Program-made: the position numbers and the translations under genes
In this document: positions 42,194 through 51,579 of the stretch, piece by piece
Position numbering within the stretch: position 1 is the stretch's first letter
Layout of the letters: the number at the start of each line of letters is the position of its first letter
Assembly: GCF_012849555.1 (NCBI RefSeq)
Contig: NZ_CP051685.1
Location: 4,836,001-4,900,000, forward strand
Source: Massilia forsythiae
GTDB taxonomy: Bacteria; Pseudomonadota; Gammaproteobacteria; Burkholderiales; Burkholderiaceae_D
Direction: 5' to 3'
Length of the DNA: 64,000 bases
Notes under the pieces: generated by a model
Told to the model about the DNA's origin: nothing
The model's database searches: none
The model's input: the letters and a program-made list of their open reading frames with translations, nothing else

Positions 42194-42940
42194 TCATCCA
42201 AATGCGACAGCGCGGCCTGGCCGGCCCGGCCGGCGCCGCAAGGCCGCCGCGCCGGCCAGGCCGGCCAGCAGCAACGCGTATTGGCCCGGTTCGGGCACCG
42301 CGGGCACTTCGGCCCCCGGGCCGGAAAACTGGATGCTGAAGCCGGTGACGTCGGCGGACAGGGCGCCCCTGACATCGGGCCCGTCCCAGCTGCTGGCTTC
42401 GCGCGTCCATTCCATCGTGCCGCCCAGCAGCGCGGCATGCTCCAGGGCCAGGACCGACCAGGCGTCGAGACCGTCGAAGGTGTCCGGAGAAAATTCCAGC
42501 CGCTGGACCAGGGAATACCTGACGTAGCCGCCGTACATTTCGCCGTACAGGTACAGCTCGAAACCATCGACCACTTCGCCCGCCGCATTCACGACATTGT
42601 CGTGCAGCTGGATCTGGTTGAAGGGATTGTTATTCCAGGCCGGGGTCCGGTCGAACGCGGCGAGATGGCTTCCCGACGCCACGTCGAATCGCGTGAATTC
42701 CCCCATGGACTGGTTGATGAGCGTGCCTGCATCGATCGCCGAGAAAGTGAAGTTGGCTTCGTTGGCGAAATCGACGGTGATGGGCGTGCCTGCTTGCAAG
42801 TACCCGAGTTCAAAGATGCGGTTGTCGGTGGACGTGACGGCGCCGCTGATGCTCGTACTCAGGAACAAGGGCTCGGCATGGATCGATGCGGACAGCGCGG
42901 CCAGGGCGAGGGCGGCAAGCCATTTGACAGTGGACATCAT
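42194..42940 (-). CDS. PEP-CTERM sorting-domain protein
   Basis: A 248-aa exported protein. Start at ATG 42940 with GGAG upstream (42937 and 42949 are alternatives). Signal peptide WLAALALAALSASIHA. The C-terminus has the PEP-CTERM signal: VPEPGQ, a hydrophobic helix YALLLAGLAGAAAL and a basic tail RRRPGR. Such proteins are processed by an exosortase and usually associate with exopolysaccharide. The mature domain is beta-rich with no family recognised. No exosortase is encoded in the window. Confidence 0.85.
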   Translation of the reverse strand: MMSTVKWLAALALAALSASIHAEPLFLSTSISGAVTSTDNRIFELGYLQAGTPITVDFANEANFTFSAIDAGTLINQSMGEFTRFDVASGSHLAAFDRTPAWNNNPFNQIQLHDNVVNAAGEVVDGFELYLYGEMYGGYVRYSLVQRLEFSPDTFDGLDAWSVLALEHAALLGGTMEWTREASSWDGPDVRGALSADVTGFSIQFSGPGAEVPAVPEPGQYALLLAGLAGAAALRRRPGRPGRAVAFG

Positions 42941-43191
42941 GTTCTCCATTGGTATGCGCACTGGATGTGCATGCCCAGTGTAGGGCCGGGTCCGGCGCGC
43001 GTTGTCCCGCCAACGCAAGCCGGATGGACGCGTACCGTCAAGCGCGCGCCCGCCGTTTCGTGGCAGGGGCGGCTCTGTATGGACGTTTGCTTGCCTCAGC
43101 GAAAACCGCATGACGATCCTCGAAAACCTTCGTTGGCGATCGAATCGTGCGCGCTTACCCTGGCGGCTCCACGACCCATCCGCGAGCCGCC

Positions 43192-44067
43192 ATGTCCGCC
43201 GTACTGCAACCACGCCAGCATTTCGCCATCAAACCGTTCGAGGCCGCGCTCGGCGCCGAAGTGCTCGGGCTCGATTTGTCGCGGCCGCTCGACGACGAGG
43301 ACTTCGCGCGCCTGCACCGCGCCCACCTGCTGCACCACGTGCTGGTGTTCCGCGACCAGGACATCACGCCGCGCCAGCAAATGGAATTCAGCCGCCGCTT
43401 CGGGCCGCTGCAGATCCACGTGCTGCGCCAGTTCCAGCTGCCGGAAGAGCCGGAAATCCTGATCGTCTCCAACATCCGCGAGAACGGCCAGCCGATCGGC
43501 CTGGGAGACGCCGGCCATTTCTGGCATTCCGACCTGTCGTACAAGGAAACCCCGAGCCTGGGCTCGATGCTGCATGCGCAGGAACTCCCGGCCGTCGGCG
43601 GCGACACCCTGTTCGCCAACCAGCACACGGCCTGGGAACAGCTGCCCGGCCACCTGCGCCGCGCGGTGGAGCACGCCAGGGCCGAGCACAGCTACCTGGC
43701 GCGCTACGCGGATCTGCAAAAGAAAAACCCGTGGCGCCCGAACCTGACCCAGGCCCAGATCGACGAGGTGAAACCGGTGGTGCACCCGGTGGTGCGCACC
43801 CACCCGGAAACCGGGCGCAAGGCGCTGTTCGTCAGCGAGCATTTCACCACGCGCATCGTCGGCCTCCCGGAAGACGAGAGCCGCGCGCTGCTGGACGAAC
43901 TGTTCGACCTGAGCACCCGCCCGGAATTCGTCTACCGCCACCGGTGGCAGCCGCAGGACATGGTGTTCTGGGACAACCGCTCGGTGATGCACCTGGCCGC
44001 CGGCACGCCGGACGACCAGCGCCGCAAGCTGTACCGCACCACGATCGAGGGCGACGCGCCGTTCTGA
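43192..44067 (+). CDS. TauD/TfdA-family 2-oxoglutarate-dependent dioxygenase
   Basis: A 291-aa Fe(II)/2-oxoglutarate dioxygenase. The metal triad is visible as H112 and D114 (HFWHSDLSY) and H267 (RSVMHLAAG), with R282 (RRKLYRTT) for 2-oxoglutarate. ATG 43192 fits the family N-terminus (FAIKPFEAALGAEVLGLDL). It heads a cluster with a periplasmic binding protein, ATPase and permease of the sulfonate/nitrate type, as in tauABCD but with the dioxygenase first. Alkyl-sulfonate or sulfate-ester desulfonation is likely; the exact substrate is uncertain. Confidence 0.85.
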   Translation: MSAVLQPRQHFAIKPFEAALGAEVLGLDLSRPLDDEDFARLHRAHLLHHVLVFRDQDITPRQQMEFSRRFGPLQIHVLRQFQLPEEPEILIVSNIRENGQPIGLGDAGHFWHSDLSYKETPSLGSMLHAQELPAVGGDTLFANQHTAWEQLPGHLRRAVEHARAEHSYLARYADLQKKNPWRPNLTQAQIDEVKPVVHPVVRTHPETGRKALFVSEHFTTRIVGLPEDESRALLDELFDLSTRPEFVYRHRWQPQDMVFWDNRSVMHLAAGTPDDQRRKLYRTTIEGDAPF

Positions 44068-44154
44068 CGGCTACCCCGCGCCATGTCCCGGACGGCCGCC
44101 CGCGGCCGCACCGCGACCCGACCCACCCGCCACCCGACCCACCCGAAAGACCCG

Positions 44155-45186
44155 ATGATGCGTTCGACCCTGCCACGCCTGTCCCTCACCAAGTTCGCCG
44201 TCACGCTGGCGTCGTCCGCCGCCATCGCCGCCGTGCCGCTGTGCGCCCATGCCGAAGGCCAGTTGCGCATCGCCCAGCAGTTCGGCGTGGTGTACATGCT
44301 GCTCAACGTGGCGCAGGACCAGAAGCTGATCGAGAAGCACGGCAAGCAGCAGGGCGTGCCGATCAAGGTCGACTGGGTTCAGCTTTCCGGCGGCAACGCG
44401 GTCAACGATGCATTGCTGTCCGGCTCGATCGACGTGGCCGGCGCCGGCGTCGGCCCGCTGCTGACCATCTGGGACCGCACCAGGGGGCGCCAGAACGTCA
44501 GGGGCGTGGCTTCGCTCGGCAATTTTCCGTACTACCTGATCTCGACCAACCCGAAGGTCAGGACCATCGCCGACTTCGGCGACAAGGACCGCATCGCGCT
44601 GCCGGCCGTGACCGTGTCGGTGCAGGCGCGCATCCTGCAGATGGCGGCCGCCAAGCAGTGGGGCACCGGCCAGTTCGCGCGCCTGGACCGCCTGACCCAG
44701 ACGCTGCCGCACCCGGACGCCAGCGCCGCCATCATCGCCGGCAAGACCGAGATCAACGCCCACTTCGCCACGCCGCCGTACCAGGAGCAGGAACTGGCCG
44801 GCAATCCGAATGCCCACATCGTGCTCGATTCGTACGACGTGCAGGGCGGCCCGGCCTCGTCCACGGTGCTGTACGCTACCGAGAAGTACGTGAAGGAGAA
44901 CCCGAAGACCTACCGCGCCTTCATCGACGCGCTGGCCGAGGCGGCGCAGCTGATCAAGACCGATCCGGAGCTGGCGGCCGACGCCTACCTGCGCGTCACC
45001 AAGGGCAAGATCGACCGCGCGCTGCTGCTGAAGGTGATCAAAGACCCGCAGAACCAGTTCAAGGTGGCGCCGCAGAACACGCTGGGCCTGGCCACCTTCC
45101 TGAACGCCGCCGGCGCCATCAAGAACAAGCCCGCCAGCTGGCGCGATTACTTCTTCGAACACCCGGCGCTGGCGTCGGGCAGTTGA
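44155..45186 (+). CDS. ABC transporter substrate-binding protein (NrtA/SsuA/TauA type)
   Basis: A 343-aa periplasmic binding protein of COG0715 type. Signal peptide about 1-32 (TLASSAAIAAVPLCAHA). Core segments: VDWVQLSGGNAVNDALLSGSID, GVGPLLTIWDRTRG, ATPPYQEQELAGNP. The SGG...ALLSGSIDVAG pattern is typical for sulfonate/nitrate/taurine binding proteins. ATG 44155 is chosen, with GAAAGA upstream. It lies 87 bases after the dioxygenase and 19 before the ATPase gene. Confidence 0.85.
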   Translation: MMRSTLPRLSLTKFAVTLASSAAIAAVPLCAHAEGQLRIAQQFGVVYMLLNVAQDQKLIEKHGKQQGVPIKVDWVQLSGGNAVNDALLSGSIDVAGAGVGPLLTIWDRTRGRQNVRGVASLGNFPYYLISTNPKVRTIADFGDKDRIALPAVTVSVQARILQMAAAKQWGTGQFARLDRLTQTLPHPDASAAIIAGKTEINAHFATPPYQEQELAGNPNAHIVLDSYDVQGGPASSTVLYATEKYVKENPKTYRAFIDALAEAAQLIKTDPELAADAYLRVTKGKIDRALLLKVIKDPQNQFKVAPQNTLGLATFLNAAGAIKNKPASWRDYFFEHPALASGS

Positions 45187-45205
45187 GCGAGCCGAGGAGC
45201 CCGAC

Positions 45206-46048
45206 ATGAACGTCCTGCCTTTCCTGGTGGTGCAAAACGACGCGCTGCTGCGCGCCCATGGCGTCACCATCGAGTACCCATCCGGGCGCGGCACCGTGCG
45301 CGCCACCCACGAGGTCAGCTTCGACGTCTGGCGCGGCGACCGTTTCGTCCTGCTGGGCCCATCCGGCTGCGGCAAGTCGACGCTGCTGAAGGCGGTCGGC
45401 GGCTTCATCGCGCCGCGCGCCGGCAGCCTGATGCTGAACGACCGCCCGATCCTGAAGCCGGGGCCGGACCGCATCGTCGTGTTCCAGGAATTCGACCAGC
45501 TGCCGCCCTGGAAGACGGTGAAACAGAACGTGATGTTCCCGCTGCTGGCCGGCGGCGCCGCGCGCAAGGAAGCCGAGGCGCGCGCGCTGCACTGGATCGC
45601 CAAGGTGGGATTGGGCCGCTTCGTCGACGCCTATCCGCACACGCTGTCGGGCGGCATGAAGGCGCGCGTGGCGATCGCGCGCGCGCTGGCGATGCAGCCG
45701 CAGATCCTGCTGATGGACGAACCCTTCGCCGCGCTCGATGCGCTCACGCGCCGGCGCATGCAGGAAGAACTGCAGGCGCTGTGGGAAGAGGCGCGCTTCA
45801 CGATGCTGTTCGTGACCCACTCGATCGAGGAAGCGCTGGTGGTCGGCAACCGCATCCTGCTGCTGTCGCCGCATCCGGGCCGGGTACGCGCCGAGATCAA
45901 CAGCCACCAGTTCGGCCTGCACAGCGCCGGCAGCCCGGAATTCCAGGCCGCCGCCAACCGCATCCACGGCTTGCTGTTCGGCCCCGAGGACACGGCCGGC
46001 CGGCCCGGGCGGCACGGCGATCGCAACCGCCAGGCGGTGCCGACATGA
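45206..46048 (+). CDS. ABC transporter ATP-binding protein (sulfonate/nitrate type)
   Basis: A 280-aa ATPase: Walker A GPSGCGKST (51-59), Q-loop Q94, signature LSGGM (147-151), Walker B ILLMDEP (167-173) and switch His in FVTHSIEEAL. GAGGAG precedes ATG 45206. The C-terminus RNRQAVPT overlaps the permease start (ATGA). It energises import of the ligand bound by the upstream periplasmic protein. Confidence 0.9.
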   Translation: MNVLPFLVVQNDALLRAHGVTIEYPSGRGTVRATHEVSFDVWRGDRFVLLGPSGCGKSTLLKAVGGFIAPRAGSLMLNDRPILKPGPDRIVVFQEFDQLPPWKTVKQNVMFPLLAGGAARKEAEARALHWIAKVGLGRFVDAYPHTLSGGMKARVAIARALAMQPQILLMDEPFAALDALTRRRMQEELQALWEEARFTMLFVTHSIEEALVVGNRILLLSPHPGRVRAEINSHQFGLHSAGSPEFQAAANRIHGLLFGPEDTAGRPGRHGDRNRQAVPT

Positions 46049-46956
46049 GCGCGCAATGGGATCCGCCGGTGCGGCCGGAATACGAGGTGCCGCTGGCGAC
46101 CGGCGTTGGCGCCGCCGCGCTCGCGGCGCCGGGCCTGGACGGCGGCGCCGCCGTGGCCGGCCGGCCGTTCAGCGTCGGCGAGCGCCTGCTGCAGAACGGC
46201 TGGCTGCGCAAGGGCGTCCTGCTGGCCGTGATCGCGGTTCTGTGGGAAGCGGCGGCGCGCTGGACCGGCAACGACCTGCTGCTGCCGGGCGCGCTGCAGA
46301 CCGGACGCGCGCTGGCCGACGGCATCGCCTCGGGCGAGCTGATCGGCTACGTCGGCGTGTCGCTGTGGGTGCTGCTGCAGGGCTACCTGGCCGGCGTCGC
46401 CGGCGCCTTTTTGCTGACTTCGCTGGCCATGTCGACCCGCATCGGGCGCGACCTGCTGGAAACGCTGACCGCCATGTTCAATCCGCTGCCGGCGATTGCG
46501 CTGCTGCCGCTGGCCCTGCTGTGGTTCGGCCTGGGCAAGGGCAGCCTGGTGTTCGTGCTGATGCATTCGGTGATGTGGCCGCTGGCGCTGAATACCTACG
46601 CCGGCTTTCGCGGGGTGCCGGAGACGCTGCGCATGGCCGGCCGCAACTACGGCCTCGGCGGCGCGCGCCTGATCGTGCAGATCCTGGTGCCGGCGGCGCT
46701 GCCGGCGATCCTGTCCGGCCTGAAGATCGGCTGGGCCTTCGCCTGGCGCACGCTGATCGCGGCCGAGCTGGTGTTCGGCACCACCTCCGGCAAGGGCGGC
46801 CTCGGCTGGTACATCTTCCAGAGCCGCAACGAGCTGTTCACCGATAAAGTGTTTGCCGGGCTGGCGATGGTGATCGTGATCGGCCTGCTGTTCGAGAACA
46901 TCGTGTTCCAGTCGGTCGAGCGGCTGACGGTGCGGCGCTGGGGGATGCAGCGCTGA
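46045..46956 (+). CDS. ABC transporter permease (sulfonate/nitrate type)
   Basis: A 303-aa inner-membrane permease. After a ~55-residue cytoplasmic N-terminus come about six hydrophobic segments (KGVLLAVIAVLWEAAA, AGVAGAFLLTSLAM, IALLPLALLWFGLG, LVFVLMHSVMWPLAL, MVIVIGLLFENIVF). The EAA-loop region reads GVPETLRMAGRNYGLGGARL. ATG 46045 overlaps the ATPase stop by four bases, so the longer open frame is discarded. It is the last gene of the four-gene dioxygenase-transporter unit. A G+C-rich GCCGGC-repeat stretch (46965-46990) follows. Confidence 0.88.
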   Translation: MSAQWDPPVRPEYEVPLATGVGAAALAAPGLDGGAAVAGRPFSVGERLLQNGWLRKGVLLAVIAVLWEAAARWTGNDLLLPGALQTGRALADGIASGELIGYVGVSLWVLLQGYLAGVAGAFLLTSLAMSTRIGRDLLETLTAMFNPLPAIALLPLALLWFGLGKGSLVFVLMHSVMWPLALNTYAGFRGVPETLRMAGRNYGLGGARLIVQILVPAALPAILSGLKIGWAFAWRTLIAAELVFGTTSGKGGLGWYIFQSRNELFTDKVFAGLAMVIVIGLLFENIVFQSVERLTVRRWGMQR

Positions 46957-47082
46957 CACTGCACCGGCGCCGGCGCCGGCGCTAGCCGGAATGTTGCACA
47001 AATGTTGTACCGGGGCCGGCCATGGCGCTGCCGGCACGGGTTTTCCAGCCGCCGGCGATGCATCGTGGCATAATCTGTTGCC

Positions 47083-47100
47083 TTAAGTAAATACACTTAA
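47083..47100. promoter_or_regulatory. Inverted repeat upstream of the first chemoreceptor gene
   Basis: TTAAGT-N6-ACTTAA forms a perfect 6-bp-arm inverted repeat 50 bases before ATG 47150, in an A+T-rich island (47065-47120). It is a candidate operator; no protein can be named. Confidence 0.35.
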
Positions 47101-47149
47101 TTTGAGCAATTAGATTAACCGACAGGGGCGCATCGGCGCTGGAGACCCA

Positions 47150-48760
47150 ATGAAACTATCGGATTTGAAGATTGGAACACGACTGGCCTTGAGTTATGGC
47201 TTGCTGTGCCTGGCAATGGCGACATTGGTTGCGATGGCGATCGCCGGTCTCGGGCGCATGAGCGAGAGCGCCGACAACCTCGGCAACAAGCGTTTGCCGC
47301 GCATCGAGCTCAGCACGAGGCTGCAGAAGGAAGTGACCGATATCGCCATCGCGATGCGCAACATTATGTTGAGCGAGGATGCGGCCGACCGCGCCAGGCA
47401 AGCGACCGAAATCGCTTCGTCGCAGGACGACATCGGGCGCATCCTCGGCCAGCTCGACAAGCTGGTCAAGAGCGAGACCGGACGCGCCATCCTGAAACGT
47501 CAGGTCGAGCTGAACGGCGAATACGGCAAGCGCCGCCGACAGCTGCTGGCGCTGATCGAGGCCGGCGACGAGCGCGGCGCGCGCGCGTTCCTGGCAGCGC
47601 AACTGCGTCCGGTCTTCGTGGCCTACATGGGGGCCATCGACGACCAGATCCAGTGGCAGCGCAAGCAGGGCATCGAGGATGCTGCCGCCGCCCAGCAGAC
47701 CTATCGCGACACGCGCTGGCAGATGATCGCCATCGGCCTGGCCATGCTCGCCGCGGCCGGCGCCATGGGCTGGTGGATCACGCGTTCGATCGTGGCGCCG
47801 CTGAAGCAGGCGCTGGTGGTGGCGCGCGCAGTGGCGACCGGCGACCTCACCGTCCGGGTCGAGGCGTCGAGCAGGTGCGAGGTCGGCCAGCTGATGGGCG
47901 CGCTGAAGGCGATGAACGACAACCTGGTGGCTACCGTGGGCACCGTGCGCGGCGGCAGCGATGCCATCGCCACCGCCTCGGCGCAGGTAGCCGCCGGCAA
48001 CCAGGACCTGTCCACACGCACCGAGCAGCAGGCCGGCGCGCTGGAAGAAACCGCGTCGTCGATGGAGCAACTGACCGGCACGGTGCGCCAGAATGCCGAC
48101 AATGCGCGCCAGGCCAACACGCTGGCCGAGACCGCGTCCGGCGTGGCCACCCGCGGCGGCGCGGTGATCGCCGACGTGGTCGACACCATGGCGCAGATCG
48201 ACGCCGCATCCGGCAAGATCGCCGACATCATTTCGGTCATCGACGGCATCGCCTTCCAGACCAACATCCTGGCGCTGAATGCGGCGGTGGAAGCGGCGCG
48301 CGCCGGCGAGCAGGGCCGCGGCTTCGCGGTCGTGGCCGGCGAGGTGCGCAACCTGGCGCAGCGCTCGGCGGCGGCGGCCAAGGAAATCAAGGCGCTGATC
48401 GACGATTCGAGCGGCAAGGTACAGGCCGGCAGCCGGCTGGTGCAGCAGGCCGGCGCCACCATGGGCGAGATCGTCGACAGCGTGCGCCGCGTGGCCGACA
48501 TCCTCGGCGCGATCTCGTCGGCCAGCCAGGAGCAGAGCGCCGGGATCGAGCAGGTCAACCGCGCCATCACTCAGATGGACGACGTGACCCAGCAGAACGC
48601 GGCCCTGGTGGAACAGGCCGCGGCGGCGTCGCAGTCGCTGCAGGACCAGGCCGGCCGGCTGGCGCAGGCGGTGGCCGTGTTCAGGCTGGATAGGCCGACG
48701 CTGGGGGCGGCCTCGACGGGCGGCGCGGCGCGGGTTGCCAACCTGCTTGCGTTGCGCTAG
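47150..48760 (+). CDS. Methyl-accepting chemotaxis protein
   Basis: A 536-aa transmembrane chemoreceptor. TM1 about residues 12-34, periplasmic four-helix-bundle ligand domain (4HB_MCP type) about 35-188, TM2 about 190-212, HAMP about 213-265 and a signalling domain with the conserved tip IDGIAFQTNILALNAAVEAA and GRGFAVVAGEVRNLAQRSA (about 364-410). QQAGALEETASSMEQL and QNAALVEQAAAA are methylation-helix segments. There is no C-terminal CheR/CheB pentapeptide. Ligand unknown. Closely related in its signalling domain to 57938-59560. Confidence 0.93.
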   Translation: MKLSDLKIGTRLALSYGLLCLAMATLVAMAIAGLGRMSESADNLGNKRLPRIELSTRLQKEVTDIAIAMRNIMLSEDAADRARQATEIASSQDDIGRILGQLDKLVKSETGRAILKRQVELNGEYGKRRRQLLALIEAGDERGARAFLAAQLRPVFVAYMGAIDDQIQWQRKQGIEDAAAAQQTYRDTRWQMIAIGLAMLAAAGAMGWWITRSIVAPLKQALVVARAVATGDLTVRVEASSRCEVGQLMGALKAMNDNLVATVGTVRGGSDAIATASAQVAAGNQDLSTRTEQQAGALEETASSMEQLTGTVRQNADNARQANTLAETASGVATRGGAVIADVVDTMAQIDAASGKIADIISVIDGIAFQTNILALNAAVEAARAGEQGRGFAVVAGEVRNLAQRSAAAAKEIKALIDDSSGKVQAGSRLVQQAGATMGEIVDSVRRVADILGAISSASQEQSAGIEQVNRAITQMDDVTQQNAALVEQAAAASQSLQDQAGRLAQAVAVFRLDRPTLGAASTGGAARVANLLALR

Positions 48761-48803
48761 CATCGCCGGCCGGCGCCTTGCCCTTGCCCAATCCGGATCG
48801 ACC

Positions 48804-49181
48804 ATGACCTTCCTGAACGTCCCCTACGCAGAAAAAGACGAAGCCCGCGCACTCGGCGCACGCTGGAACCCGGGCCGCAAGCGCTGGTACGTGCCGGACG
48901 GCGTCGCGCTCGAGGCGTTCGCCAAATGGATGCCCGAGGAGGGCGCCGCGGCGCCGGCAAGTGCCGGCGGCAAGGGCGGCGGCAAACCCGGCGCCGGCAG
49001 CGCAGGCGGGCGCGTGGATGCGCGCGCCGCCAAGCCGGTGACCGGTGCCCGGTATGTCGAGCTGGAGCACGACTGCAATCCCTTCGACGCCTGCGCCGAA
49101 TGCGCGCCCACGCTGGAAAAAAGCGGCTGGACGGCAGCGCGCGCCGGGCTGCTGGAAGCAATCGGCCGCCTCAGGCGCTGA
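48804..49181 (+). CDS. DUF5710 domain protein
   Basis: A 125-aa protein. The N-terminal ~45 residues (FLNVPYAEKDEARALGARWN, RKRWYVPDG) are a DUF5710 domain, a small fold often attached to DNA-processing proteins. A glycine-rich linker (about 53-73) follows, then a C-terminal segment with three Cys (HDCNPFDACAECAPTLEKSG), possibly a small metal site. ATG 48804 is used because the conserved domain begins there. Function unknown. Confidence 0.75.
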   Translation: MTFLNVPYAEKDEARALGARWNPGRKRWYVPDGVALEAFAKWMPEEGAAAPASAGGKGGGKPGAGSAGGRVDARAAKPVTGARYVELEHDCNPFDACAECAPTLEKSGWTAARAGLLEAIGRLRR

Positions 49182-49349
49182 CGCCGCGGCGGCGCAGGCG
49201 GTCGCGCGGTCGCGCGGTGGCGCGGGCAGCCGGGCGTGCGCATGCAGCCTGCCGCTGCACAGGCGCGGGCGCTGCAGGGCGACGATTCCCGAGCGTCCGC
49301 GTGCGGCCATCCGGGGCGGCGCAAACCGCTCGATGTGTTGTCAAGTTGC

Positions 49350-49378
49350 TTGCGTTCAATATCTTTTTGGCACATAAT
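49350..49378 (+). promoter_or_regulatory. Candidate sigma-70 promoter of the TPR-GGDEF gene
   Basis: TTGCGT (49350-49355) and CATAAT (49373-49378) are separated by exactly 17 bases within an A+T-rich island in otherwise G+C-rich DNA. The start codon lies about 130 bases downstream. The rest of the 325-bp gap 49182-49506 shows no gene. Confidence 0.55.
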
Positions 49379-49506
49379 ACGACGCGCAGGAACGCAGCGA
49401 ATATCGGCGCGTGCCTGCAGCGAACGCCGCACGATGCGGCATTCCACCACAGCCGCGCTTCGCCGCGCGCGTCGCCGATCGATGTCCTCCAGCAGGCCGA
49501 TACGCC

Positions 49507-51519
49507 ATGAATAGTCCCACCGCGCCGCATCGCCTGCGGCGATGCCGCCGGCTTCGCGGCGCCGTGTTCGCCGCCGGCGTGCTGGCTGCCTGCTGGGCCG
49601 GACCGGCCCGGCCGCAGGAAGCCGGCGGCGCCCTGCGTGCGCTCGAAGCCAGGGTCAGGGCGGCCGATGCCGGCGTGCTGCCCGACCTGCTGGCAGCGGG
49701 CAAGGCATTCCCCGAGGGGAGTTCGTATGCGCTGCGCGCACCGTACCTGAGGCTGCTGCGCCAGGCCTACCTGGACGCCGGCGACGCGGCCGCGGTCTAC
49801 CGCACCGACGCCGCCCTGCTGCGCCTGGCCGGCGCCGCCGGCGACCGCGCCGGCATGGCCAACGCCGAACTGGGACGGGTCGGCCAGCGGCTGGCGAGCG
49901 ACCCGGCGGCGGCGCTGGAGCTGCTGAGCGCGATCGATGGCCGCTTTGCCGACGTCGACAGCCCGGCCTTCCTGGCCGCCGTCCAGCAGCTGTACGGCGA
50001 CGTGTACGTCGCGCTGGGCCAGTTCGATTTCGCACTGAGCCACTACTTCAAGGCGCAAGCGCTGTGCGCGCGCCATCCGGGACTGCTGCATCCGACCGCC
50101 AATGCGGTGCGCCTGTCGATGGCCAACGCCTACGTGTATTCGCAGGCGCCGGACAAGGTGCTGGCCGTGCTGCCGCCGGCCGGGCGCGACGGCGCCGCGC
50201 TGGCGCAGCCGGACGCGGCGCGCGCCTTCATCTACCGGGGCATCGCCCAGACCATGCTCGGCGCGATGCGCGAGGGCCACGCGGCCTACCGGCAGGCGCT
50301 GGCGATCGCGCAGGCGCACGGCCTGGCGCGCATCGAGGCCAACGTGCTGGCGAACATTGCCGACGCCTTCTTGCAGCAGCGGGATTACCGGCAGGCGGCG
50401 CGCGCCGCGCGCGCGGCGATGGCGCTGGCGGCGCGCAGCGGCGACGCCGGCAACGGCCTCATTGCGCGCGCCAACCTCGGTTTCGCGCTGGCCGGCGGCG
50501 GCCAGGTCGAGCAGGGCGTGCGCCACATCGATGGCGTGGCGGCGGAACTGCGCGCCTCCGGCAGCCTGCCCGACCTGGCCAACGTGCTCGCCGAAAAAAG
50601 CCGCATGCTGGCGCGCGCCGGCCGTTATCGCCAGGCGTGGCAGGCGGCCCAGGAGCGCGAGGAAATTACCGGCAGGCTGTCGGCGGCGGAACGCGAGCGC
50701 ACCACGGCGGTGTTGCGCGAACAGTTCGACGTCCAGCAGCGCGCGGTCCAGTTCGAGAACCTGCGCCGCGAGAACGCGCTCAAGGACCACGAACTGCGGG
50801 TGCGGCGGCGCTGGCAACTGGTGGCGTCCGGCGGCGCCGTGCTGGCCCTGCTGCTGTGCGGCTTCGTCTGGCGCCTGTACCGGCGCGCCGCCTGCGCCGG
50901 CCGCCGCCTGGAGCAGATGAACGGCGAACTGGCGTTTCACTCCACCCACGACGCGCTGACCGGCCTGCGCAACCGGCGCTCGTTCCACGACGCCATGGAC
51001 GCGCGCGGCGCCGCGGCCGGGGGTGGGGCCTGTTTCATCCTGCTCGACATCGACCACTTCAAGGCCATCAACGACTGCCATGGCCATGCGGCCGGCGATG
51101 CGGTGCTGGTCGAGGTGGCGCGTCGCCTGCGCGCGGCGGTCGGCGCGCGCGGCGCGACGATGCGCTGGGGCGGCGAGGAATTCCTGGTCCATTGCGACGG
51201 CGTCGGCGCCGAGTCCGGCGTGGAGGCCGGCGTCAAGGCGGCCCTGCTGCGCGACCTGCTGGATGCCGTGGCGGCGACGCCGGTCGATGCCGGCGCCGGC
51301 GCGGCAATCGCCGTCAGCATCAGCGCCGGCGCGGTGGTGACGGAACCGGCGCAAGTGCAGTGGCAGCAGGCGCTGGCCCGGGCCGACCGTGCGCTGTACG
51401 ACGCCAAGCGCGGCGGCCGCAACCGCGCCTGGCTGGTGGCCGGTGCGGCGGCGCGGCTGGTGCTGCCGGGCGCGCATGGTGTCCCGGCCGCGGTGGACCG
51501 CGCCGCCCGCGCCGCCTGA
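49507..51519 (+). CDS. Periplasmic TPR-sensor diguanylate cyclase
   Basis: A 670-aa protein. N-terminal signal/anchor (residues ~15-37), a long helical TPR-like periplasmic region (about 40-400; YGDVYVALGQFDFALSHYFKA, IADAFLQQRDYRQAARAARAA), a coiled segment, a transmembrane helix near 436-458 (LVASGGAVLALLLCGFVW) and a GGDEF domain. The active-site motif is an intact GGEEF (555-559) with FILLDIDHFKAINDCHGH, so it should make cyclic-di-GMP. No clear RxxD inhibitory site is seen at the usual distance. Likely senses an envelope ligand or protein. Confidence 0.88.
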   Translation: MNSPTAPHRLRRCRRLRGAVFAAGVLAACWAGPARPQEAGGALRALEARVRAADAGVLPDLLAAGKAFPEGSSYALRAPYLRLLRQAYLDAGDAAAVYRTDAALLRLAGAAGDRAGMANAELGRVGQRLASDPAAALELLSAIDGRFADVDSPAFLAAVQQLYGDVYVALGQFDFALSHYFKAQALCARHPGLLHPTANAVRLSMANAYVYSQAPDKVLAVLPPAGRDGAALAQPDAARAFIYRGIAQTMLGAMREGHAAYRQALAIAQAHGLARIEANVLANIADAFLQQRDYRQAARAARAAMALAARSGDAGNGLIARANLGFALAGGGQVEQGVRHIDGVAAELRASGSLPDLANVLAEKSRMLARAGRYRQAWQAAQEREEITGRLSAAERERTTAVLREQFDVQQRAVQFENLRRENALKDHELRVRRRWQLVASGGAVLALLLCGFVWRLYRRAACAGRRLEQMNGELAFHSTHDALTGLRNRRSFHDAMDARGAAAGGGACFILLDIDHFKAINDCHGHAAGDAVLVEVARRLRAAVGARGATMRWGGEEFLVHCDGVGAESGVEAGVKAALLRDLLDAVAATPVDAGAGAAIAVSISAGAVVTEPAQVQWQQALARADRALYDAKRGGRNRAWLVAGAAARLVLPGAHGVPAAVDRAARAA

Positions 51520-51579
51520 GCGCGGCCACGCACGCACGCCGGTCCGCCGTGCGGCCGGTCGTGCCGCTGACTGTGCGGC

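Noticed and set aside
46965..46990. GCCGGC-rich stretch after the permease as an intrinsic terminator
   Set aside because: It is self-complementary in several registers but has no defined stem-loop and no T-run.
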